Positions 55,169 to 64,000 of a stretch of 64,000 bases of DNA are shown here, piece by piece; positions within the stretch are counted from its first letter, which is position 1, and every line of letters starts with the position of its first letter. The notes under the pieces were generated by a model, which worked only from the letters and a program-made list of their open reading frames with translations, ran no database searches and had not been told where the DNA came from. Where the stretch lies: the NCBI RefSeq assembly GCF_002223055.1, contig NZ_NKFL01000004.1, forward strand, positions 1,860,001-1,924,000, in the 5' to 3' direction. This DNA is from Burkholderia sp. HI2500 (GTDB lineage: Bacteria > Pseudomonadota > Gammaproteobacteria > Burkholderiales > Burkholderiaceae). A program made the translations under genes and the position numbers.

Positions 55169-56401
55169 ATGGCCGCTTCGCCCGTGAACCCTCGACTCGA
55201 CTCGCTCCAGCCCTATCCCTTCGAAAAGCTGCGCGCCCTGTTCAAGGACGTGACGCCCTCCGGCGCCCTCAAACCGATCAGCTTCGGCATCGGCGAGCCC
55301 AAACATGCGACCCCGGCGCTGATCCGCGACGCCGTGGTGGCCGCGCTCGACGGTCTCGCGTCGTACCCGGCCACCGCCGGCTCGGACGCGCTGCGCACGT
55401 CGATCGCGCACTGGCTCGAGCGCCGCTACGGGCTGCCGGCCATCGATCCGGCCACGCAGGTGCTGCCCGTGTCGGGGTCGCGCGAGGCGCTGTTCTCGCT
55501 CGCGCAGACGGTGATCGACGCCCGCCCGGCCGAACAGGGCGAGAAGGCGATCGTACTCTGTCCGAATCCTTTCTATCAAATTTACGAGGGCGCGGCGCTG
55601 CTGGCCGGTGCCGAACCCTATTTCGCGAACAGCGACCCGGCCCGCAACTTCGCGTGCGACTACGCGTCCGTGCCGGACGCAGTCTGGGCGCGCACGCAAC
55701 TGCTGTACGTGTGCTCGCCGGGCAACCCGACGGGCGCCGTGCTGACGCTCGACGACTGGCGCGAGCTGTTCGCGCTGTCCGACCGCCACGGTTTCGTGAT
55801 CGCGTCCGACGAGTGCTATTCGGAAATCTATTTCGACGAAGCGGCGCCGCCGCTCGGCGGCCTCGAGGCCGCGCACCGCCTCGGCCGCGGCTTCGAGCGG
55901 CTCGTGATGCTGTCGAGCCTGTCGAAGCGCTCGAACGTGCCGGGCATGCGCTCGGGCTTCGTCGCCGGCGACGCTGCGCTGCTGAAGAAATTCCTGCTGT
56001 ACCGCACGTACCACGGCGCGGCGCTGTCGCCGGTCTGGCAGCACGCGAGCATCGCCGCGTGGAACGACGAGGCGCACGTGCGCGAGAACCGCGCGCTGTA
56101 CCTGCAGAAGTTCAATACCGTCACGCCGATGCTTGCCGACGTGATCGACGTAAAGCTGCCCGACGCGGCGTTCTACCTGTGGGCCAACGTGTCGCGCACC
56201 GGGCTGTCGGACACCGAGTTCGCCCGCCGCCTGTACGCCGACTATAATGTGACGGTTCTGCCCGGCTCGTACCTGGCGCGTGATGCGCACGGCACGAATC
56301 CGGGCCGCGATTTCATCCGGATCGCGCTCGTCGCGGGCACCCCCGAATGCGTCGAGGGCGCGCAACGCATCGTCGATTTCTGCCGCTCTCTCGCGCGGTA
56401 A
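55169..56401 (+). CDS. dapC: succinyldiaminopimelate transaminase
   Basis: The 410-aa PLP enzyme of class I aminotransferases makes N-succinyl-diaminopimelate in lysine and cell-wall synthesis. It shows [13 protein letters not shown] at the N terminus, [22 protein letters not shown] and the PLP lysine in [15 protein letters not shown]. It begins the dapC-dapD-(ArsC-like)-dapE group, which supports the substrate. Confidence 0.95.
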   Translation: MAASPVNPRLDSLQPYPFEKLRALFKDVTPSGALKPISFGIGEPKHATPALIRDAVVAALDGLASYPATAGSDALRTSIAHWLERRYGLPAIDPATQVLPVSGSREALFSLAQTVIDARPAEQGEKAIVLCPNPFYQIYEGAALLAGAEPYFANSDPARNFACDYASVPDAVWARTQLLYVCSPGNPTGAVLTLDDWRELFALSDRHGFVIASDECYSEIYFDEAAPPLGGLEAAHRLGRGFERLVMLSSLSKRSNVPGMRSGFVAGDAALLKKFLLYRTYHGAALSPVWQHASIAAWNDEAHVRENRALYLQKFNTVTPMLADVIDVKLPDAAFYLWANVSRTGLSDTEFARRLYADYNVTVLPGSYLARDAHGTNPGRDFIRIALVAGTPECVEGAQRIVDFCRSLAR

Positions 56402-56444
56402 TCGTCCATCCGATCAATTCCATCCATCTCCTGCGAAAACGAAC

Positions 56445-57271
<827 letters not shown>

Positions 57272-57272
<1 letters not shown>

Positions 57273-57640
57273 TGGCGAAGCCGCACACCGTGGTCGTCTA
57301 CGGCATTCCGAACTGCGACACCGTGAAGAAGGCCCGCGTGTGGCTCGACGATCACGGCGTCGAATTCGAGTTTCACGACTTCAAGAAGCTCGGTGTCAGC
57401 GCACCGCTCGTCGAGGACTGGCTGAAGGACGTGTCGCTCGACGCGCTCGTCAACAAGCGCGGCACGACGTGGCGCGGCCTGGACGACGCGATGAAGGCGG
57501 CCGCCGAAACGAAGGCCGGCGCGGTCGCGCTGATGATCCACAAGCCGTCGGTCATCAAGCGCCCCGTGCTGGTGATCAACGGCCGCGTGAAATCGCTCGG
57601 CTTCGTGGCCGATCAATACGCGGCGCTGTTTGCCGCATAG
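57272..57640 (+). CDS. ArsC/Spx-like thioredoxin-fold protein (YffB type)
   Basis: The 122-aa protein has the YGIPNCDTVKKARVWL start with a single cysteine, and the RPVLVINGRVKSLGF end of the ArsC/Spx/YffB group. It is coupled to dapD by overlap and precedes dapE, as YffB does in E. coli, so the placement is old. Arsenate reduction is unlikely; a glutathione-linked thiol role is possible but unproven. Confidence 0.9.
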
Positions 57641-58870
<1,230 letters not shown>

Positions 58871-58881
58871 TGGAGCCTCGC

Positions 58882-59790
58882 ATGACGACACCTTTTGCCA
58901 CTGTTCGCGACCTGCTGCGCTACGCGGTCACGCGCTTCTCGAAGGCGAAGCTCGCGTTCGGCCACGGCTCCGACAACGCGTACGACGAAGCGGCCTACCT
59001 CGTGCTGCGCACGCTCGACCTGCCGCTCGACACGCTCGAGCCGTTCCTCGACGCGCGGCTGCTGCCCGACGAAATCGCGGCCGTGCTCGCGGTGATCGAA
59101 CGGCGCGCGACCGACCGCGTACCGGCCGCGTACCTCACGCATGAAGCGTGGATGCACGGTCACCGCTTCTACGTCGACGAACGCGTGATCGTGCCGCGCT
59201 CGTTCATCGGCGAACTGCTCGACGACGGGCTGCAACCGTACGTCGCCGACCCCGAGCAGGTCGGCGCGGTGCTCGAGCTGTGCACGGGCTCCGGCTGCCT
59301 CGCGATCCTCGCGGCGAGCGCGTTCCCGAACGCCGAGATCGACGCGGTCGACCTGTCCGACAAGGCGCTCGAAGTCGCCGAGATCAACGTGCGTGACTAC
59401 GGCCTCGAAGACCGCGTCACGCTGCACCACGGTGACCTCTACGCGCCGCTGCCCACGTTCCGCACCGACCCGGGCTCGCGCTACGACGTGATCCTGACGA
59501 ACCCGCCGTACGTGAACGCGTCGTCGATGGCCGCGCTGCCGCCCGAGTACCGGCACGAGCCGGAGATGGCGCTCGCGGGCGGCGATGACGGCATGGACAT
59601 CGTGCGACGCATCGTCGCCGAGGCCCATCGCTGGCTGCACGACGACGGCGTGCTCGTCGTCGAGATCGGCAACGAGCGCGAGCACGTCGAAGCCGCGTTC
59701 GGCGGCCTCGAGCTCACGTGGCTGCCCACCAGCGCGGGCGACGACGCCGTGTTCCTGATCCAGGCGTCGGACCTGCCCCGCAAGGCCTGA
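58882..59790 (+). CDS. prmB: 50S ribosomal protein L3 glutamine methyltransferase
   Basis: The 302-aa SAM-dependent enzyme methylates a glutamine of ribosomal protein L3. It has an N-terminal helical substrate domain, the SAM motif ELCTGSGCLAI and the catalytic NPPYVNASSM. ATG 58882 has GGAG 6 nt upstream; an in-frame ATG at 58870 would overlap the dapE stop. PrmC is the alternative, but the N-terminal domain fits PrmB. Confidence 0.94.
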   Translation: MTTPFATVRDLLRYAVTRFSKAKLAFGHGSDNAYDEAAYLVLRTLDLPLDTLEPFLDARLLPDEIAAVLAVIERRATDRVPAAYLTHEAWMHGHRFYVDERVIVPRSFIGELLDDGLQPYVADPEQVGAVLELCTGSGCLAILAASAFPNAEIDAVDLSDKALEVAEINVRDYGLEDRVTLHHGDLYAPLPTFRTDPGSRYDVILTNPPYVNASSMAALPPEYRHEPEMALAGGDDGMDIVRRIVAEAHRWLHDDGVLVVEIGNEREHVEAAFGGLELTWLPTSAGDDAVFLIQASDLPRKA

Positions 59791-59807
59791 GCCTTCCCGG
59801 CTCGCCC

Positions 59808-59837
59808 ACCGTGCGGTGCACCGTTGCGCCGCACGGT
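59808..59837 (+). terminator. weak hairpin after prmB
   Basis: A 9-bp stem (59808-59816 with 59829-59837) with a 12-nt loop follows prmB by 17 bp. It has no strong T-run, so termination is uncertain. Confidence 0.4.
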
Positions 59838-59898
59838 TGGGTAAGATGCGCGTAGGCGGCCGCCCGGCCGCGCGACCTCAGGAGTCCGACACGCGCCC

Positions 59899-61338
59899 AT
59901 GACCCTCGACTGGCTACATCTCGGCACCCTGATCCTGACCATCCACGTGCTCGGGATCGTCGCGGCGTTCCACGCGATCATGAATACACGCACGTCGCAA
60001 GGCGCGATCGCGTGGGCCGTCTCGCTCGCGGCCATGCCGTACCTGACGCTCATTCCGTACCTGTTCCTCGGCCGCAGCAAGTTTTCCGGCTACGTCGACG
60101 CCCGGCGCCACGAGCTGGAAATGTTGCGCATGCACACACCGCGCTCGCCCTGGCTCACCACCGACGCGACCGACGGGCCGGCCGCCGACGCAATCGGCCA
60201 GGCCGCGGTGCTCGCGCTCACGCGGCTCGGCGGCATGCCGTTCCTCGGCGGCAATTCGGTGCGCACGCTCGTGAACGGCGACGCGACGTTCTCGGCGATC
60301 CTGGCGGCCATCGACGCCGCGCGCGACTACGTGGTGGTCCAGTTCTTCATCGTGCGCGACGATGCGCTCGGCCGGATGCTGCGCGACTCGCTGCTCGCGC
60401 GCGCGGCGGCCGGCGTGCGCTGCTGCCTGCTGTACGACAGCATCGGCAGCTTCGACCTGCCGCACAGCTACGTCGACACGCTGCGCCGGGGCGGCGTCGA
60501 GGTTCATCCGTTCGCGACCAACCGGAAGTTCGTCAACCGTTTCCAGCTCAACTTCCGCAACCACCGCAAGATCGTCGTCGTCGACGGCAATCGGGCGTTC
60601 GTCGGCGGCCACAACGTCGGCGTCGAGTATCTCGGCGCGAAGCCGCGCCTGTCGCCGTGGCGCGACACGCACATCGAGATTCGCGGCCCGGTGGTCGCGA
60701 GCATCCAGTACGTGTTCGCCGAAGACTGGCACTGGGCAACGCAGAAGCTGCCGCCGCTCGCGTTGCCGCCGCCCGCGCAGCCCGGCGACAACATGCATTG
60801 CCTCGCGGTGCCGATGGGGCCGGCCGACAAGCAGGAGACGGGCTCGCTGTTCTTCGTCGAGGCGATCAACGCCGCGCGCGAACGGGTCTGGATCACCACG
60901 CCGTACCTCGTCCCCGACGAAGCCGTGATTTCCGCACTGAAGCTCGCCGTGATGCGCGGCGTCGACGTGCGCATCCTGATCCCGAGCCGGCGCGACCACT
61001 ATGTGGTATTCGAAGCGTCAAAGCTGTACGCGCGCGACCTGGTCGATGCGGGCGTCAAGGTGTTCCGCTACCGGCCCGGCTTCCTGCACCAGAAGGTCGT
61101 GCTGATCGACCGCATCGCGGCGGCGATCGGCAGCGCGAATCTCGACAACCGCTCGTTCCGCCTCAATTTCGAGATCATGGTGCTGACCGTCGACCGCACA
61201 TTCGCCGACGAAGTCGAGACGATGCTCGATGCCGATTTCGCGCAGGCGTACGAGGTCGATGCGAGCGAATACCGCCAATCGCCCGCCTGGCGACGCATCG
61301 CGATGCACGTCGCGCGGCTGTTCGCACCGATCCTCTAA
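59899..61338 (+). CDS. cardiolipin synthase
   Basis: The 479-aa membrane enzyme joins two phosphatidylglycerols into cardiolipin. Two N-terminal membrane segments (about 7-28 and 36-58) precede two phospholipase-D (HKD) motifs: NHRKIVVVDGNRAFVGG (about 216-232) and LHQKVVLIDRIAAAIGSANL (about 396-415). It resembles the ClsA type. Confidence 0.93.
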   Translation: MTLDWLHLGTLILTIHVLGIVAAFHAIMNTRTSQGAIAWAVSLAAMPYLTLIPYLFLGRSKFSGYVDARRHELEMLRMHTPRSPWLTTDATDGPAADAIGQAAVLALTRLGGMPFLGGNSVRTLVNGDATFSAILAAIDAARDYVVVQFFIVRDDALGRMLRDSLLARAAAGVRCCLLYDSIGSFDLPHSYVDTLRRGGVEVHPFATNRKFVNRFQLNFRNHRKIVVVDGNRAFVGGHNVGVEYLGAKPRLSPWRDTHIEIRGPVVASIQYVFAEDWHWATQKLPPLALPPPAQPGDNMHCLAVPMGPADKQETGSLFFVEAINAARERVWITTPYLVPDEAVISALKLAVMRGVDVRILIPSRRDHYVVFEASKLYARDLVDAGVKVFRYRPGFLHQKVVLIDRIAAAIGSANLDNRSFRLNFEIMVLTVDRTFADEVETMLDADFAQAYEVDASEYRQSPAWRRIAMHVARLFAPIL

Positions 61339-61357
61339 CGGCCTAGACGACGGCGGC

Positions 61358-61384
61358 GGCGCCCGTGCGATCCGCACCGGCGCC
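61358..61384. terminator. hairpin between cls and glutathione peroxidase
   Basis: A 12-bp stem with one mismatch (61358-61369 with 61373-61384) and a 3-nt loop lies between convergent genes. There is no T-run on either side, so it may end transcription only weakly or by Rho. Confidence 0.4.
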
Positions 61385-61404
61385 GCGAACGCCGCCGGCA
61401 GCCG

Positions 61405-61884
61405 TCACAGCAGCTTGTCGATATCCGCGGCGATTTCGTCCGGCTTGGTCGACGGCGCGTAGCGCTTGACGATGCGCCCTTCACGATCGACCAGGAACTT
61501 CGTGAAATTCCACTTGATCGCCTTGAGGCCGAGAATGCCGGGCGCCTCGTCGGTCAGGTAGCGGTACAGCGGATGCGCATGGTCGCCCTTCACGTCGATC
61601 TTCGCGAACATCGGGAACGTGACGCCGTAATTGCGCTCGCAGAACGCACCGATCTGCGTGGCGTCGCCGGGCTCCTGCTTGCCGAACTGGTTGCACGGGA
61701 AGCCGAGCACATAGAAGCCGCGCGCCGCGTACTGGTCGTACAGCTTCTGCAGGCCCGCGTACTGCGGCGTGAAACCGCACTCGCTCGCGGTGTTGACGAT
61801 CAGCAGCACCTTGCCGCGATATGCGTCGAGCGAGGCCGGCGCGCCGGCAAGCGTCTCTGCGCTGAACGAATACAGGGTGGACAT
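61405..61884 (-). CDS. glutathione peroxidase family protein
   Basis: The 159-aa thiol peroxidase has the catalytic Cys in [13 protein letters not shown], the [13 protein letters not shown] loop and the [12 protein letters not shown] motif with the Trp and Asn of the active site. The cysteine form (not selenocysteine) usually uses thioredoxin. It is cytoplasmic and reduces peroxides. Confidence 0.94.
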   Translation of the reverse strand: MSTLYSFSAETLAGAPASLDAYRGKVLLIVNTASECGFTPQYAGLQKLYDQYAARGFYVLGFPCNQFGKQEPGDATQIGAFCERNYGVTFPMFAKIDVKGDHAHPLYRYLTDEAPGILGLKAIKWNFTKFLVDREGRIVKRYAPSTKPDEIAADIDKLL

Positions 61885-62020
61885 CGGGCACTCCTTTTAC
61901 GAAACCGGATCGACGTGGAGTCTAGGCGAAATTGCCCCGTTGCGGCATCCGCCGAACGGCCAATGCCCGGCGCGAGCGGCGCGCAGTCTAGAATAGCGGT
62001 TTTGGCCAGTCATTTCCGCC

Positions 62021-63958
62021 GTGATCCGTTTCAATCAGTTCAGCCTTGCGCGCGGCACCAAGCCGCTGTTCGAGTCGACCTCCTTCGTGCTCAATCCCGG
62101 CGAGAAAGCCGGCCTGATCGGCGCGAACGGCGCCGGCAAGTCGACCCTGTTCTCGGTCCTGCGCGGCGAGCTGCACTCGGACGGCGGCGATTTCTCGATG
62201 CCGCCGTCGTGGCGGATCGCCCATGTGTCGCAGGAAACGCCCGCGGTCGACCGCTCGGCGCTCGACTACACGCTCGACGGCGACGCCGCGCTGCGCGAGA
62301 TCGAGGCCCGTATCGCCGCCGCCTCCGCCGCGCATGACGGCGCCGCCGAAGCCGACGCGCACGCGGCGTTCGCCGACGCCGACGGCTACACCGCGCCTGC
62401 CCGCGCCGAGGCGCTGCTGCTCGGCCTCGGCTTCACGCTCGCGCAGACGCGCGAATCCGTCGCCAGCTTCTCCGGCGGCTGGCGCATGCGCCTGAACCTC
62501 GCGCAGGCGCTGATGTGCCGTTCCGACCTGCTGCTGCTCGACGAACCGACGAACCACCTCGACCTCGACGCGATCGTCTGGCTCGAAGACTGGCTGCACC
62601 GCTACCCCGGCACGCTCGTCGTGATCTCGCACGACCGCGAATTCCTCGATTCGATCTGCAACGTTACGCTGCATCTGGAAAACCGCCAGGTGAAGCGCTA
62701 CGGCGGCAACTACTCGCAGTTCGAAGTGCTGCGCGCGCAGCAACTGGCGCTGCAGCAAAGCGCCTACGAAAAGCAGCAGAAGACGATCGAGCACCTGCAG
62801 AGCTTCGTCGACCGCTTCAAGGCCAAGGCGACCAAGGCCAAGCAGGCGCAGAGCCGGATGAAGGCGCTCGAGAAGATGGAGCTGATCGCGCCCGCGCACA
62901 TCGCGTCGCCGTTCACGTTCGAATTCCGCACGCCCGATGCCGCGCCGAACCCGATGATGGTGATGGAAGACGTCCGCTGCGGCTACCACGCCGACGGCGG
63001 AGCGGAAATCCCGATCGTCGAGCGTGTCGCGCTGTCGATCCAGAACGGCCAGCGCATCGGCCTGCTCGGCGCGAACGGCCAGGGCAAGTCGACGCTGATC
63101 AAGACGCTGGCCGGCACGCTCGCGCCGCTGTCGGGGCACGTCCGCGACGGCAAGGGGCTGACGATCGGCTATTTCGCGCAGCACCAGCTCGAAACGCTGC
63201 GCGAAGATGATTCCCCGCTCGCGCATCTGGCGCGGCTCGCGCCCGACACGCGCGAGCAGGAACTGCGCGACTTCCTCGGCGGCTTCAACTTCTCGGGCGA
63301 CATGGCGACCACCCCGGTCGGGCCGTTTTCGGGCGGCGAAAAGGCACGCCTCGCGCTCGCGCTGATCATCTGGCAGAAGCCGAACCTGCTGCTGCTCGAC
63401 GAACCGACCAACCACCTCGACCTCGAAACGCGCCATGCGCTGACGATGGCGCTCGCGCAGTTCGAAGGCACGCTGATCCTCGTCTCGCACGACCGTCACC
63501 TGCTGCGCGCGACGACCGACCAGTTCATGCTGGTCGCGAAGCACCGGCTGCAGCCGTTCGACGGCGACCTCGACGACTACCGCGACTGGCTGCTGCAGCA
63601 CGCGGCCGAGCAGCGCGCGGCCGCGAAGGCCGATAGCGCGGCGTCTTCGGGCGCGGGTACGGGTGCCGCAGCCAACCGCAAGGACCAGAAGCGTCAAGCA
63701 GCCGAGGAGCGGCAGCGCCTGTCGGTGCTGAAGAAGCCGCTGCAGACGCGCATCACGAAGCTCGAAAAGGAAATGGAGACGCTGCACGCGGAGAAGGCCC
63801 GCCTCGACGCATTCGTCGCCGATCCGGCGAGCTACGAGGCTGAGCGCAAGACGGAACTGACCGAGGCGATCCGCAAGCTCGGGGACGTCAACACGCGTCT
63901 CGAAACGGTCGAGGCCGACTGGCTCGCCGCGCAGGAAGAGCTCGAGCAGATCGGCTGA
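62021..63958 (+). CDS. yheS: ABC-F family ATPase, YheS-like
   Basis: The 645-aa protein has two ABC domains without membrane segments. Walker A motifs are GANGAGKST and GANGQGKST, signatures are FSGGWRMRL and FSGGEKARL, and both Walker B motifs read LLLLDEPTNHLDL. The inter-domain linker (AKATKAKQAQSRMKALEKME) and C-terminal coiled coil match E. coli YheS closely. ABC-F proteins bind the ribosomal E site and rescue stalled translation. The start is a GTG at 62021. The last 42 bp hold nothing I can name. Confidence 0.95.
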   Translation: MIRFNQFSLARGTKPLFESTSFVLNPGEKAGLIGANGAGKSTLFSVLRGELHSDGGDFSMPPSWRIAHVSQETPAVDRSALDYTLDGDAALREIEARIAAASAAHDGAAEADAHAAFADADGYTAPARAEALLLGLGFTLAQTRESVASFSGGWRMRLNLAQALMCRSDLLLLDEPTNHLDLDAIVWLEDWLHRYPGTLVVISHDREFLDSICNVTLHLENRQVKRYGGNYSQFEVLRAQQLALQQSAYEKQQKTIEHLQSFVDRFKAKATKAKQAQSRMKALEKMELIAPAHIASPFTFEFRTPDAAPNPMMVMEDVRCGYHADGGAEIPIVERVALSIQNGQRIGLLGANGQGKSTLIKTLAGTLAPLSGHVRDGKGLTIGYFAQHQLETLREDDSPLAHLARLAPDTREQELRDFLGGFNFSGDMATTPVGPFSGGEKARLALALIIWQKPNLLLLDEPTNHLDLETRHALTMALAQFEGTLILVSHDRHLLRATTDQFMLVAKHRLQPFDGDLDDYRDWLLQHAAEQRAAAKADSAASSGAGTGAAANRKDQKRQAAEERQRLSVLKKPLQTRITKLEKEMETLHAEKARLDAFVADPASYEAERKTELTEAIRKLGDVNTRLETVEADWLAAQEELEQIG

Positions 63959-64000
63959 CCGCCGTCGCGGCGCGCAGCCGACCGATGCGCCCACCAGCCC

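Overview
The window reads as chromosome 1 of a Burkholderia sensu stricto species, most likely of the B. cepacia complex. The evidence is high G+C with strong third-position G/C bias, the betaproteobacterial order rpsB-tsf-pyrH-frr-uppS-cdsA-dxr-rseP-bamA-ompH-lpxD-fabZ-lpxA-lpxB-rnhB, and protein sequences that look burkholderial throughout. I see no tRNA, rRNA, CRISPR array, insertion sequence, prophage or replication origin. Genus and complex are inferred from recognition, not from a search.

Region 1 (1-8.8 kb) is accessory metabolism. A GntR/HutC regulator with an inverted repeat at its own start leads a tightly packed operon: an AprA/fumarate-reductase-like flavoprotein, an AprB-like 2x[4Fe-4S] ferredoxin, a HEAT-repeat protein and a DUF971 protein. 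A divergent MFS carrier faces it. Downstream lie a 3-hydroxyisobutyrate-dehydrogenase-type oxidoreductase, a NUDIX hydrolase, a GNAT acetyltransferase and a DnaQ-like exonuclease. The five-gene redox operon is the best candidate for an undescribed system in the window.

Region 2 (8.9-19.2 kb) holds guaA and guaB (minus strand, with a membrane protein between them) and rnfH-ratA/smpB. Between guaB and rnfH sits a block of less conserved genes: DUF2182 and DUF899 proteins, a divergent HTH protein, a short beta-propeller protein and an EamA exporter. A 53-codon orphan reading frame next to the guaB promoter may be a remnant of the older gene order.

Region 3 (19.4-25.5 kb) has an SPFH/NfeD pair, the divergent ppsA and ppsR (PEP synthase and its regulatory kinase/phosphorylase), and an rRNA methyltransferase.

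Region 4 (24.7-40.4 kb) is one long minus-strand series running from translation factors (rpsB, tsf, frr) and UMP kinase through isoprenoid and phospholipid synthesis (dxr, uppS, cdsA), site-2 protease and outer-membrane assembly (rseP, bamA, ompH) to lipid A synthesis (lpxD, fabZ, lpxA, lpxB) and rnhB. Region 5 (40.7-46.2 kb, plus) holds map, glnD and an RluB-type pseudouridine synthase with a strikingly repetitive N-terminal half. Region 6 (46.3-55.0 kb, minus) holds smc-zipA-ligA-def and an EamA exporter. Region 7 (55.2-59.8 kb, plus) is the lysine/DAP cluster dapC-dapD-(ArsC/Spx-like)-dapE followed by prmB. The window ends with cls, a glutathione peroxidase on the minus strand, and the ABC-F protein yheS.

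Intrinsic-terminator-like hairpins lie inside three gene series: before guaA, between rpsB and tsf, and just before dapE. They suggest partial termination or attenuation.
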